Source of the DNA: Clarkia xantiana subsp. parviflora
Taxonomy: Eukaryota; Streptophyta; Magnoliopsida; Myrtales; Onagraceae
Assembly (NCBI GenBank): GCA_036873135.1
Contig: JAPTYO010000022.1
Location: 2,848,979 to 2,912,978 of the forward strand
DNA: 64,000 nt
Reading direction: 5' to 3'
In this document: piece by piece, positions 1-12,056 of the stretch
How the letters are laid out: every line of letters starts with the position of its first letter
Numbering within the stretch: position 1 is the first letter of the stretch
Notes under the pieces: model-generated
What the model was told of the DNA's origin: nothing
What the model saw: only the letters and a program-made list of their open reading frames with translations
The model's database searches: none
Translations under genes and position numbers: made by a program

Positions 1-1123
1 GTCAATTTCGGTTTGGTGCGGTTCGGTCCGATTCAGAAAATCCGGTTCGACACGGTCCGGCAAATCTGGTTCGGTTCGGTTTGGTTTAACTTTTAAAATA
101 TGGTTCAGTCCGAACCGGTCTAATAAAATAGGGTTTGGTTCGGTTCAACAAACAAAACCGGTTCTGTTCGATCCACAATTACCCCTGTTTGACCCGACCC
201 GATTAGGTCGAACCGATTGAGAAAACCCGGTTCGATTTAAATCTGTCCCGGTTTAACATATTGGACCGGCCCAATAATAAAAATTTTCAAAGATTGGGCC
301 GAAATATTTACTTGTGGCCCAAGTAGGGTTTTAAAGTCAAAAAATATCTAACTTAGCCACCAAGTAACATTAATTATATAAAAATAATTTCCAATATTAT
401 ATATATATATATATAAATTTCGGACCATATTAAAATATATATGTATTTATTGCTAAGATTCTATCTATAAGATTAAATCAATCAACAATATATATATATA
501 TAAAACTCGGCACAATATATAATATATATATATATATTTATTTATTTTATTGTCAATATCTTAAATAGGGTAACAAATATACTGACAATATAATTTCTCA
601 ATCTTTTAGGCAATAAAATCTATCAATAATATCTTTAACGCTATTAAATATTTATATATATTGATAGTGATATATATTTCTATATATTAACGTGAATTTA
701 TCATAATGTTCTCAATTATAGATATATCGTTACCTTAATTAAAAATTAAAATATGGTAAACAATATTATTTTAATAGTGGCTGAAATTTCCTTGCTTGGA
801 GACCAAAAAAATTAAAAAATTTACCTTGTAAATCACTAGGGTTTCGGCCAAGAACATCAAATTGGGAACAATTGGTCAAATTTCAAGATCAAATTTTAAT
901 AAGATCTACAATCCAAAGTTTGATTTTGATAAATATTACACGTTTCTTGAAGATCTTGAACATCAATTTTACCTAGAACATCATGAAAATTTCGGTTTTA
1001 CCAACAACCATAAAAAATCGAAAATTTCGAAATTTTAATTGAAAATTTTCGGTTTTCAATTTAAATTTTCAAAAACACCAATTTATCAAAATCAAGAACT
1101 CCTAACATAGGCTCTGATACCAC
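1..1123 (-). mobile_element. Family A Copia-type element, internal region (cut by window edge)
   Basis: This non-coding internal region reads on the minus strand and starts at the PBS. The complement of TGGTATCAGAGCC (initiator tRNA-Met type) lies at 1110-1122, one base from the LTR end. The same order of blocks recurs at 2880-3992 (minus) and at 21014-21468 plus 29424-29505 plus 50273-50940 (plus): a short AT-rich leader, (TA)n-rich DNA, and a GGTTCGG/CCGAACC micro-repeat tract at 1-260. I see no gag or pol. The element continues beyond base 1, so its other LTR is not visible. Confidence 0.7.
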
Positions 1124-1742
1124 TGTTAGATTACGGGGAATAACCACTACAGATACTTAAACAAAGTACATGCTAGTAATCAGAATTACGCAGCGGAAGA
1201 TTCACACATACCTTTAAGATGATCCGTAGACCCAAGATCTTCTCAGGAGGGAGTTCACGCTCCTCCAGCCGGGACCCGTAGAGGTTCTTGTTAGAGAAGC
1301 CCTACGTGGTGCAAGCTCCACAGTAAAGCCTCTGGTCGATTCTTTGCACGGGGACAGATCTCTGGAGTGTTTGCTCGAAGGAAAATTGGCACACCCTTGG
1401 TGGTGGTGAAGTTTCGGCCGAACTAGGGTGTTATGGGGGGGGGGGGGGGGGGGGGAGGGTTTTTCTCTCTAAAACACTCTAATGAGGGAATTTGTGATTA
1501 ACCCTAAAAAATCCCCTAACACCTCTTATTTATAGGAGGAGTAAAGTGGGCAAAAGTCCACTTTACCCTCCTTACATATTTCGGCCGGCCATTAGTATAG
1601 GGATGCCCAATTTTGGGCCTCTCATTTCAATTGGGATTTGGGTCTAGCCCAATTACCCTAATGTGACATTTACCCAAGTTCATTAGGTAAACTATACATA
1701 TTATGGGCTACCAATTACGGCGCCCAACACCATATGCTTACA
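1124..1742 (-). repeat. Family A LTR (shared by two tandem copies)
   Basis: On the plus strand the LTR runs from TGTTAGATTACGGGG to CATATGCTTACA. It matches, in reverse complement, the plus-strand LTR at 20416-21012. Its low-coordinate side is followed by a PBS and its high-coordinate side (1743-1756) by a complement of a CCAGTGGGAGC polypurine tract. It is therefore the 3' LTR of the copy at 1743-4590 and also the 5' LTR of the copy running off the window. A run of 21 G at 1435-1455 interrupts it and is absent from the sister LTRs. Confidence 0.8.
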
Positions 1743-3992
1743 GTTGCTCCCACTGGAAATGGGTGAATGCTAGTCCCTTAAGGAGATCATCATCAAGGCA
1801 GCTCATTTTCTTTTAAATGTGGTCTATAAGACCTTGACCTTCCAGCAAAGTACTAACGCATTTGCTCCACGAGTCGTAGTTCGTCTCAATCAAAAGCTCA
1901 TTAGCACATGATGAAGCAATGTATGCTGTAATTCGTTACTGGCACATTGATAATCATGCATAATCAGGGAGACAGTAACATTTTGAGAAAGAATTGCAAA
2001 CATCGGATATCTATTAAGATGGAATATGACAAATAATGATTCCTCAGCCATCTAAACCAACCGACCGCCAATAAACCGAGGGATAGGGGTTAGTGAAAGA
2101 GTTCACATTATCGTCGTCTTCAATCCAATAGACCAGTCTTTTAAAACGGTTTTATTCGCAAATTACCTGAACAGGAATTTTTAAAATAAGCATACCTGAT
2201 CATGGCTTTCCCAAGGCCCTTTTGTATTTGAAAAATGTTTCGATGAACTTACGCATGCATATACAATTCTACTATACAAGTAAATCATCATAGCAAGCCA
2301 AATTCATTATCCAAACCACGCATCATGCATACGCGTCATGCGTCTAATGTTCCGAGGAACTCATGCTAGCACATATATAATTCTACTTTCTAAGTAAACT
2401 ATAACAAGTAGCTACATCTTCAACATTCAAGCATACGTGTCATACATGAAAAGTTCACATCAAACATGCATATTTGGCGACTGGCTTTTGTTTTAAAAAC
2501 ATTTTAAATATTAGGGGCTGACTTGCAATTCATTCTTACTATTAATCACGCGTGTTTCTAGACATGAATCCTAGGCAATCACAACCATCACAACATGTGT
2601 GTCCTAGTGCGCAAACCATATATTTAACTAGGGTTCTGCCCCCAACATCCAGCTAACTTGACTTAGTCAAGACAACATTTCTAATAAATATATGTAATAA
2701 AAATAAACAATTGTAGTTCAGCCCTCTAATGAATCCAGTCCCAAAATCATGCATTTCTAAATCCATCGCATAATCGAAACTAGGCATTAAGGTTTAATCA
2801 AAATATGAAAATTTTAAACCTTCGAGCACTGTGTAGACTATTTCAAGTTCAAAAAATTTTGGATTTTAAAACTTGATCATCCCATTTTATTAATTGACGT
2901 GAATTCGATTTTGAAAAATCCGATTTGGTTTAGTCAATTTGGTTCAACCCGGTTCGGTCCAGAAAATCCGGTTCTGGTTCGGGCCAGTTTAATATTATAA
3001 TCTGGTTCGGTCCGAACCGGTTCATTTCGGTTCGGTTCAACACTCAAAAACCGGTTCGTTTCAATCCACTTAGTTATCCCGGTTTAACCCGACCAGACAA
3101 GATCGAACCGATTAAGAAAACCCGGTTTGGTTTAAATCCTCTTCGGTTTTACAAATTGGACCGGCCCAATAAACCCCTAAGGTTCGGCCGAAATAAGTCT
3201 TGTGGGCTAAGTAGGGTTTTAAAGTCCACTAAAAACTTAACTTAGCCCCAAGAATTATTAATTATGTAAAATAATTTCCAACATTGCTATATATATATTA
3301 TATTCGGCCACATCTCTATATATATATTTATTGTCAATATTCTATCTATAAGATGTAAATCAATCAACAATATATATATATATAAATTTTGGCCTAACCA
3401 TATATATATATATTTATTTATTGTCAATATCTTTAATAGGGAAACAAATATATGACAATATATTTTCTTAATCTTTTAGGTAAATAAATCTATCAATAAT
3501 ATCTTAATCCCTATAAATTAGCTAGATATATTGATAGTTATATATATTTCTATATATTAATATGAGCCTATGCATATATTTCTAATTATAGATATATTGA
3601 CATCTTTAATAAAAATTAAAATATGGTAAACAATATATTATTATATTTCGGCCGAAATTCACAAACTTTGGGCCTAAGAAATTAAAAATTTTACCTTGTA
3701 AATTTCATTAGGGTTCGGCCGAAAACACTAATTGGAAACAAGTGGTCAAATTTCAAGATCAAATTTTAATAAGATCTACAATCCAATGTTTGATTTTGAT
3801 AAAATGTCATATTTTTCTTGAAGATCATGAACATCAAATTTTATTAAGAACATCATGAAAATTTCGGCACTAACAACTATAAAAACGGAAATTAAATTTT
3901 CATTCTTTAAAATTTCGGCCAACACATGTAAAAAAAAACAAGAACATCAATTTATCAAAATCTTGAACTGCTAATACAGGCTCTGATACCAC
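1743..3992 (-). mobile_element. Family A internal region, short non-autonomous form
   Basis: This is the complete 2.25-kb internal region between two family A LTRs on the minus strand. The PBS complement lies at 3979-3991 and the polypurine tract complement at 1743-1756. It contains the GGTTCGG-type tract (2930-3180), (TA)n-rich DNA (3280-3460) and a spacer with many CATGCAT-like words (2240-2480). No ORF encodes a recognisable retrotransposon protein. Compared with the plus-strand copy (50273-54285), it lacks about 2.4 kb on the 3' side, so it is an internally deleted form that would depend on enzymes from another element. Confidence 0.7.
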
Positions 3993-4590
3993 TGTTGGAT
4001 TACGGGGCTAGATACCACGGAAACATAAACAAGGTACATGCTTGTAATCAGAATTAGGCAGCGGAAAATGTGCACATACCATTATCCTTTTCAATAGTCC
4101 CAAGATCTTGCTGAGAGAGTTCTCTATCCACCGGACAGAACCCGTAGAGGTTCTTGTTAAGGAAGTCTTACGCGGTATAAGCTCCACAACAAAGCTTTTG
4201 ATTGATTCTTGGCAGGGACGGATCTCTGGAGTGTTTGCTCAAAGCAAATTGGCACACCCTTAGTGCCTAGACAGGTTCGACCGAAGTGGGTAAGTTTAGG
4301 GAGGAGGGTTTTTCTCTCAAATCACCACTAAGGAGGAATTGTGAATTACCCTAATAAAAAACCCTAACACCCTTTATTTATAGGAGGAGCAAAGTGGACA
4401 AAAGTCCACTTTGCGCCTCTACTAGTTCGGCGGCCTACATGCATAAGGGAGGCCAAATTTTGGGCATCTCATTTCAATTGGGATTTGGGCCAAGCCCAAT
4501 TTCTCTAATGTGGCATTTACCCAATTTTTTAGGTAACATATACATATTAATGGGCTTCCATTTACGGCGCACAATCACCATATGCTAAGA
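3993..4590 (-). repeat. Family A LTR
   Basis: On the plus strand it starts TGTTGGATTACGGGG and ends near CACCATATGCTAAGA, where the terminal bases are decayed. It is homologous to the LTRs at 1124-1742, 4665-5255 and 20416-21012. As the 5' LTR of the 1743-3992 copy it is followed on the minus strand by a PBS. The right-hand border is approximate. Confidence 0.7.
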
Positions 4591-4664
4591 CGGCCATCAT
4601 GAGAAAATCAAGAACATCAATTTTATCAAAAACACGAACTCCCTAACACAGGCTCTGATACCAC
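4591..4664 (-). mobile_element. Remnant of family A internal region between two LTRs
   Basis: Only the PBS-side end of the internal region survives here. It carries the GGCTCTGATACCA complement and the preceding block AAGAACATCAATTTTATCAA that is also seen at 3940-3990. It shows that a third tandem unit lost nearly all of its internal part. Confidence 0.6.
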
Positions 4665-5255
4665 TGTAGGATTTAGGGGATTAATACTACGGAAACAAGA
4701 CTCTAGATATGTGCCAAGTAACTAATACGCAGGGTAATAAGGTGCACTTACCTATAATGTTTCCTGTAGCCCAAGACCGTTGAGATGAGTTCTCTATCCG
4801 TCAGACGGTTCCCTATAGAGGTTCCTGTTAGAGAAGCCCAACGCGAATTTTGCCTCACAGGAAAGCCTCAATCGATTCTTCGCGGGATGGATCTTCAGAG
4901 TAAATTGCTTAACACAATTTGACACCTCCTTGCTTGGTGTGGTTCGACCGAATATTTCTAGAATATGGAGGAGGGTTTTTTTTAATCTCACCACTTAGGA
5001 AGAGATAATGAGCCTTTATAAAACCTCTGAGGACTCCCTATTTATAAGATGAGTAAAGTGGACAAAAGTCCACTTTACACCTCCTAAAAGTCGGTCGGCC
5101 ATGTGTGTTAGGGAGGCCCAATTTTGGGCCTCCCATATCAATTGAGATTTTAGGCCTAGCCCAAAATCCCTAATATGAAATTACCTAATTTCTTAGGAAC
5201 ATGACCTTAATTAATGGGCTCCCAATTACGGGGGCCTATTGTCCAAATGCTTACA
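4665..5255 (-). repeat. Family A LTR, diverged
   Basis: On the plus strand it runs from TGTAGGATTTAGGGG to AAATGCTTACA. It is the most diverged of the three minus-strand LTRs and is the closest relative of the LTR fragment at 57991-58212. No polypurine tract is evident beyond 5255. Confidence 0.7.
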
Positions 5256-5799
5256 AGTAGCCCATAACCTAACACAATTGAGGTGTAATTTAATTAGAGC
5301 AATTAACCCTAATATATGAGGCTTGGCTGAATTAATTAGGTTTAGGGGCCCTATTGGCTTTTTCATTTACTATAAGGATTAAGGTCCCCTAAGTGTGGCC
5401 TACTAATAGAGTTCAGCCAAATTATGTAAACCTTGGGGGTTAAGTTTCTTAACCTACTTAATTGAAGTTGAGTAGATATATTTGTTAAGCCTGTATTATA
5501 TATATATATATATTAGATTCTATTTTTTTTAGTGAACTAGATTCTATTTTAGGTTATATATATATTCTTTGAAAAATATTTACATCAAAATCTTTAGAAT
5601 TAAATATATATTATTACCAATCTTAGGAGATTTATATTTTAGAAAAAAATTACATCCTCCCAATATATAAGGACATGTTTCGCCAACCTATACACGTCAT
5701 TAGAGTTATTGTGTAATTAATCCTTCACACCACCAATAGAGAGTTTAGAGAGGAAACCCTATTACCTAGACCCCTAGTCAAGCTACGCCTCTCTAGATG
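5256..5799. other. AT-rich stretch without a gene
   Basis: I see no gene here. The DNA is AT-rich with short (TA)n runs around 5490-5640. The part next to 5255 may be decayed family A internal sequence. The border with the following Tat-like element is not resolved. Confidence 0.4.
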
Positions 5800-6559
5800 A
5801 GCATTAACAGGCCAAACAAGAGCAAACAGTTCAACTACAAAACAACTATGGGGGCACCATCTGATCTAGTGCTTAATAGTACACCCGGAAATAGAAGACG
5901 ACACAAATATGTGGCATGACTCCTTCCAATGGAAACCACAAAGGAAGGATACAACATAAGCCCACTACAAGGATTCACTCATATATTGGAAGCAGCATTG
6001 ACCGCCCTCATAAGGTGACACCCACAACTTATACCGAATGGAAGATACGGAAGGGCAGATATCGACCAACACTTCCAGCGGAGAAAATTTGAAGAAGCTC
6101 TACACCGGAAGAGAAAAGGGAAAATCCACTTCCATTATCTAATTTATTATTACCAAAAGGAGACCTACAGACTCCACCCAGACTTTCATTTCTATAAGAA
6201 ATGACAATAGCACTAAATGAATCAAATGTTTTTCAGGGTACAAAGGGAAAGAAGAAAGACACCATCACTCACAAAAGAGGAGGCGTCATCTACAAAGCAT
6301 GCAAAATTTGCGAGTAGCATTTTACACCAGCACCAAATCTTGGAACTCCAAGCAGCGGAAAAAATACATTTGCAAATAGCACATTGCCAAAACGCTATCT
6401 CGAGGCATCAAGTAACCGGAATAAAAAGTACCAAACCAAGCAAGTAACGTCTTGCCATAACGTCACATCTTGGAACTCAAAGCGATGAAAAACGCGCTAA
6501 CTTTAGTAATTAGGATTGCGAGTCCCGTCTCGCCACAACGCTACCTCAAGGCATTGGGT

Positions 6560-6960
6560 ATGCGGAATAAAACGTATCAAGTAACGTCTTGCCTCAAACG
6601 CCATCTTGAGTCATCAAGTGGGCGGTAAAGTGCATAACGCAAGTAACGTCTTGCCAACAACACTATGTCAAGGCATCGACTAGTGGACGGACATCCGACA
6701 ACCGAAAAGGGACATAAGACCCACATGGCCACCCTTACAACCGAAAATGGGAAGATCCAGAAGGACAACCCTGACATATGATAAAGCGATCGACAACCTT
6801 TACATATGAACCGGGGGAGATTTATAAGGACAACCATTACAACCGAAAAGGGACATAAGACCCATAGGGCCACCATTCCAACCGAAAAGAGGAAGATCTA
6901 TAAGGACAACCCTTCCAACAGAAAAGGGATATAAGACCCACAGGGCCACCCTTCTAACAT
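6560..6960 (+). repeat. Degenerate direct repeats (AACCGAAAAGGGACATAAGACC type)
   Basis: Phrases such as AACCGAAAAGGGACATAAGACC followed by AGGGCCACCCTT recur three or four times. A second phrase, CAAGTAACGTCTTGCC, recurs on the left side. The GGGCCACC wording resembles the array at 46100-47290 inside L, which suggests related 3' spacers in Tat-type elements. Confidence 0.55.
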
Positions 6961-7147
6961 GTTATGAGATATAAGTCTCCCAATCAAAAGGCAACTCATC
7001 AATCAAGATATAGATCGTAACTTCGCTGGTAAGTGTGGTACCTTAGTACCAACAACAGTACCGTAACCAATCACGAACCGATCCTCGTTGGACGGATCTT
7101 TTTGTTTTTCTTCCTATTCTTCTTTCTGTGTAAGTACTCCAACAGGT

Positions 7148-7560
7148 GGCTATCATGTCCATATATCAAAGGAGGATACCATCCCCCTATACATCATCAA
7201 GTGGCTATCATGTCCATATATCAAAGGAGGATACCATCCCCCTATACTTCATCAAATGGCTATCAAGTCCATATATCAAAGGAGGATGCCATTCCCCTTA
7301 CTTCATCAAATGGCTATCATGTCCATATATCAAAGGAGGATACCATCCCCCTATAAATCATTAAATGGCTATCATGTCCATATATCAAAGGAGGATGCCA
7401 TCCCCCTATACTTCATCAAATGGCTATCATGTCCATATATCAAAGGAGGATACCATCCCCCTATACATCGACAATGGCTATCATGTCCATATATCAAAGA
7501 AGTATACCATCTCCCTCTACATCAACAAGGGCTATCACGTCCATATATCAAAGAGTTGTG
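7148..7560 (+). repeat. Tandem array, 54-55 bp unit, eight copies
   Basis: Each unit begins GGCTATCATGTCCATATATC and continues with AAAGGAGGATACCATCCCCC. Unit starts fall at about 7148, 7203, 7258, 7312, 7367, 7422, 7476 and 7530. It lies in the 3' untranslated part of the family B element. The last units are more diverged. Confidence 0.85.
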
Positions 7561-8307
7561 CCCTAGTAATTCTTCTTCGCACGGATGCCAAAATCCTTGG
7601 AAGCTAAGAAATCGTAGACCCTAATAGCTTTACCATTATCGACATCAATGGCCTCGCCCCTCGCAACTCCAACAGCCTCACCCTCGGCTAAACCGGATAT
7701 CCTACCGTCTCCACGAGCAGGACGAAGGGCGTCCTCCATCCTAACACGCGCCATCAAATCATCAGCTAGAAGGCCAACCACCGGCGAAGGAGAGGGAAGA
7801 AAGCCGAGAATTCCCTCTCCGAAAGGATGTCATCTTCAACACCGTCGTTCTCCTGAAATAGGGAAGAACGATATTAAAGCCAACATACAAGGCAAAGCAG
7901 TAAAATCACAAGTATTAAAAACTCGAAGACTCGCATACCGAAGGTGGGACGGGGCGCGCCGTTTAAGTCCCCGCAGCACATACCTCCTCCTCTAAGAAAT
8001 GATGCACGGACTCAAAGGAAGCCGTCGTGTTCCCAAAATATATCAGTTTCAAGGCTTGCTTGTCGGACACGGAGAGTTGGAAAAACGTGGGACGCGCATC
8101 CTTCACGAGAAGGGAGTCTAAAGACCAAGGAACATCACAACCCTCAAGGAAAAAGTAATGTCAATCCCAATGACCACTACCATTTTCAAAGGCAAGAACG
8201 AACCGGCGTTTGTTATCCCACTTGACCTTGCCCAACTTCGAGAACCCTTCGTGAGATAATAAAGGATAACGAATCACTAGGGAGTAAAACCCCGACTCAC
8301 CACCACT

Positions 8308-8916
8308 CTAGAAACGATAGAAGCATCGGAAGAGACGAAGAGAGTAGGACCAGAACGGGCGGTGACACAACACCCCGAATCCTACCCAAGCACGAATAGC
8401 AGATGGGGCAAGCTCAAGGGAAGATATCCGATAATACTTGCAGAGCTCCAGAAGCTCGTCACAATACGGAAAATGCAACCCCGCCTTTATTCGGTGAATA
8501 TACACCATCGACACACCATCCGGGGGCGAAGTAACCAAATTTCCAACATAGCGATACAACATAGAGAAGGGATAAAACGACTTTCCCAAACCAAACAACC
8601 CAGCAGCCTTAGCATGAGAAAGGAACCCGCTCTTACTCAACAAATTCTCAATAAACTCCTCGAATGGGAACACGGAGTTGCGAAGAAAGGCCACCTCATC
8701 CTCAAGAATGGGCTTCATCACGACATCCGACTCCGAATCAGAATCGGACAACTCAAGAGCATAGTTCGGACTTGGGTCGGGGTGAGGAAACCGCTTCCCC
8801 ATAAAGAATACCTTATGAGGGTAGCGGATTACAGGGGCCTTGGTAGCAAGGCCACTGCGGAAAACCTTAGAAGAAGAGGGCTTAATCATGATACGAAGGG
8901 AGTAATATGACGACAT
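8308..8916 (-). CDS. Antisense ORF of the family B element (202 aa), fragment
   Basis: This ORF lies opposite to the element's own transcription direction. Residues about 145-200 carry GLHFPYCDELLELCKYY, then APSAIRAW, VLCHRPFWSYSLRLF and CFYRF. These align by eye with GIRFPFCGNLVEMCHHY, SPHAIRLW, VLCFR and LFRTFYG in the antisense gene of T2 and T3. The N-terminal third is rich in Ser/Asp (LELSDSDSESDV). From memory this resembles the plant family called 'putative gypsy type transposon' (PF04195), whose function is unknown. The ORF probably continues through introns toward 7560, where further minus-strand reading frames occur, but I cannot set exon borders. Start chosen: the first ATG (MSSYYS), which parallels MSDS in T2 and T3. 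Confidence 0.5.
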   Translation of the reverse strand: MSSYYSLRIMIKPSSSKVFRSGLATKAPVIRYPHKVFFMGKRFPHPDPSPNYALELSDSDSESDVVMKPILEDEVAFLRNSVFPFEEFIENLLSKSGFLSHAKAAGLFGLGKSFYPFSMLYRYVGNLVTSPPDGVSMVYIHRIKAGLHFPYCDELLELCKYYRISSLELAPSAIRAWVGFGVLCHRPFWSYSLRLFRCFYRF

Positions 8917-8930
8917 TTAGCTCCTAAAGC

Positions 8931-11400
8931 ATGCCTGACAATAGAAAAATGACGGTCCGTCAGAAATTACCAATCCCATCTCAAGACATTATACAATATC
9001 CATCAAGACCGACCTACTCAAGAGTACGTCCCAAAATGCATAAAGATCAAATGCCTACTACGGGAGAAAAAGACACGCGCATGGACGATACTACTTGTCA
9101 AAGGGAGGACTACAATGAATAAAAGCATGAAAAGAAATCCTAAAAGCGGGGAATAAGCAAAAAAAACCTCAACACTACCTAAGGGAGTGAAAAGAGGAAC
9201 AACACATCCTCCATAGGGGTATGCATCAACTACACAAGCATGGGATGGCCTAAGCAAAACACCGAGACACCCCATACAACAAGCTGCTACCAAGTCTCAA
9301 AGGAGGCAGCACCCATATCAGATACTCACCTCAAAGACAATCCTCCACACCCATATAAAATCACCATAAAGACATCCTCTTTATTTTACAAAGTCCAACA
9401 ACCACAAGGTCGAAGGTCGAAGAGGCAAACTAAGGAAAGAGCCTCCACCAAGCTCTCAAACAACTATCAATGGCCTAATCGGACGCCTATCCGACCATCA
9501 TAGAGTCAAGAAAGGGTTAAGGCCATTGCTTAACTCGGTGGGCAAAGCGGGATATGAGCCCAATTAAGCAACGAACACCCTCCAACCCACCCCACAACAA
9601 ATAAGGAAACTTCAAGGAAGTAGTAATCAAACACAAAGAGACCGTCAGCCATAGCAAACCAGGGGACAAAGCACATAGCAAAAAGTACTCAGGAAGAGGA
9701 GAAATAACACATCAAGCACTATTAACCCTGCACGACGCACTATGTTAATGCATCAACGCCAACCTACCCAGGAGTACGTCCCAAAGTGCACAAAGATCGA
9801 ATTCTTACTACGGGGGCAAAGACACGTGCATGGATGATACTACATGCTAAATGAAGGATTATGGTCGATAAACAAACATCACAAGCAACCCTAAGGGGGA
9901 GATAAGCAAGACCATCCCAACACTACCCAAGGTAGCCGGGGGAGGGACAAACACCTACAGCGAGCTATGTATCAACCAGTGGCGTGAAAGGAACAACCTT
10001 ATATATGAACTACCAAGCGTAGTCAATACAAGGAGTATCCCCTTATATATAACGACGTGTCCACTACGGGGGCACTCACACAGTCATAAGTTAACAAGCG
10101 TTACCAGCACAAGAGGAAACTCCTACATATAAAGATATCAAAAAATTCACTACGGGAGTAGCGATACATATATGGGCTGCCAAGCGCAGTCACCTCAAGG
10201 GTTAACCCCTCCGCGTCCGAAATGCCAAGCACGCCCACTGTAAGGGGAAGTTATTATATACAATCTCATAAATACATGATTCGCAATTAGCACAAGGGCT
10301 AACCCCCCAGCGTCCGAAGCATGCCTACTATAGGGGCAACCATATGCATACAACTCTATATGCACAGGTCATAGAGCATGAACAACACAAGGACCAAACC
10401 CCCTCTTATGGAGGAGCAAGGAGTGCACACAGTGGAGGCACCCTCAGCACTAATCCACGAAGGCAAAATCAGCATCCGGGAAGCCCCGAGAACAAATCAC
10501 AAGAAAATCTACAAGGGAAGAGGTCCCTTAACCTACAAGAAGGGAGTAACGCTCCAACATATATAAAGAGAATAACCTTCTACATCCATTTATAAAAACT
10601 CTTTTATACAAAAGGTAAGAGGAGGAATTTTATCCACTCTCACCTCCATCTATATAGAGTGACTTGCAGGGATAAGGGTAAAGGACCAAGCCCACACTTC
10701 GACAAACGGGGAGAGAAACGCAACGCCCATTGAAGGCCAAAGCCAGAAGATCATACTCGCACCCTCACAAACGGAGTGCAACACTGCTCCCAAAGCACCT
10801 TATCGGCTCTAAGAGCCTAAAATGAGGTCCCTCCAATAAGGATACGGTCCTAAGGCTAAGTGAAATGGGACTAAGACCCATATTTCATACTTATAATCAT
10901 ATACATCATCCATATACATGCTTGGACTAACAACCACGTTCAGGTCGACTAACGCTCACATGTTATATGAACGTCCTTCCAACAGGGGATGACGTATAGC
11001 CTCTCTTATAAAGAGTTGTGTCAAACGCTTCCACAAGAACCCCAATAAGACGGAGACTCAAATGAAAGGACACAGTCCTAAGGCTAAGTAAAATGAGACC
11101 AAGACTCGCAAATCTTATCCTTAAACAATATATATACATGGCATAAATTTGCTTAAATTAGCAATTGTGTTCTGTGTATCCAGCGTCCATGAAAAGGGGG
11201 CAAGAAAAATCGCAACGTTCCTCGAACACTCAATGGAGGTCAGGACCATCTTAAAGCTCCTTTAAACACGGGGCAAGGTAAATTACGACGTTCCTCGAGC
11301 ACTCGATAAAGGCCGGGATCGTTACGAAGGTATATTTCACAACTCGCTTGGGCGATATTCCGCTAAAAATAGAGTAAAAAAAAGGTAAAACCATTCCTTG
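8931..11400. repeat. Family B 3' spacer with long dispersed direct repeats
   Basis: No gene is supported. Several blocks occur twice. One runs from about 9010 to 9110 and again near 9765-9860 (CCTAC..AGGAGTACGTCCCAAAG, ACTACGGG, CACG.GCATGGA). Another lies at about 10845-10880 and 11070-11110 (CCTAAGGCTAAGT.AAATG). A third lies near 11200-11250 and 11270-11320 (CAACGTTCCTCGA.CACTCGA). The words ACTACGGGGGCA and CACAAGGGCTAACCCC recur between 10020 and 10350. Confidence 0.5.
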
Positions 11401-11763
11401 ATTCGGGGGCAAATGGTGGATATACACCTAAGCTATCACTAATTGGGTCCGAGAAATGGGCCATAGCCGAATATATTCCGAAACTTAGAACACGAACACC
11501 AGAGACCCATTACATGGGCCAGGAAAATATCCCGAGTGGCAAAAACCACTCGGGAAGACCCCGGGTGGAAAAACCACCCGAGGAAACCCGAGCAAGGCCC
11601 TAGGGGTACCCCTCCGGGTACCCCCATCCGTCCGGACGAGCCCCTCTCATCCGGACCCCCACCCCCGGACGATATCTCGCCCGGGGCTCGCCCTTATAAA
11701 GCCACACAACCAAATACCTATTGAAGAACATATGATATTATATATTTCATCACACTATTAGAA

Positions 11764-11768
<5 letters not shown>
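11400..11768 (+). repeat. Polypurine tract and partial 3' LTR of family B
   Basis: GATTCGGGGGCAAA (about 11400-11413) is a Tat-type polypurine tract. The LTR then begins TGGTGGATATACACC, matching the starts of the LTRs at 58213 (TGATGGATATACGTCC) and 54286-55013 (minus, TGATGGATATACGCCC). A TATA-like CTTATAAAGCC follows at about 11693. The LTR breaks off in the (TA)n run, so R and U5 are missing. Confidence 0.6.

Positions 11769-11846
<78 letters not shown>
11769..11846. repeat. (TA)n microsatellite
   Basis: This is about 78 bp of uninterrupted alternating AT dinucleotides at the broken end of the family B LTR. A shorter (ATA)n run follows at 11935-11963. The assembled length of such runs is unreliable. 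Confidence 0.9.
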
Positions 11847-11849
<3 letters not shown>

Positions 11850-11933
11850 GTTTTTCATTATATATTAATTTTAGAAATACTTTTTCATGCAAAACGTGGG
11901 TCAATTAGCTATATTATTATAAAAATTGCCATT

Positions 11934-11964
<31 letters not shown>

Positions 11965-12056
11965 TACGTTTCACAAAAACAAAACTCGTTACATCATGAT
12001 GAACAAATAAATAATTTACTAAAAGAACTGACAAATAAACAAACTGACTTTTATAA

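Larger units (their letters stand above)
5800..11768 (+). mobile_element. Family B Tat-like Gypsy element, 3' half only
   Basis: This is a remnant of a Ty3/Gypsy Tat-type element oriented on the plus strand. It has tandem arrays (6560-7560), an antisense ORF related to that of T2 and T3 (8308-8916, minus), a long repeat-rich spacer (8931-11400), a polypurine tract (11400-11413) and the beginning of a 3' LTR (11414-11768). No gag or pol is present upstream, so it is either a non-autonomous form or a truncation. The order array, antisense ORF, polypurine tract, LTR is the same as in T2 and T3. The left border is uncertain. Confidence 0.5.

Noticed and set aside
7033..7624. Overlapping plus-strand ORFs up to 178 aa rich in HISKEDTIP repeats
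   Set aside because: Translation of the 54-55 bp tandem array; three frames are open at once.
11769..11846. (TA)n run as an origin or regulatory element
   Set aside because: Plain microsatellite at a broken LTR end; no supporting motif.
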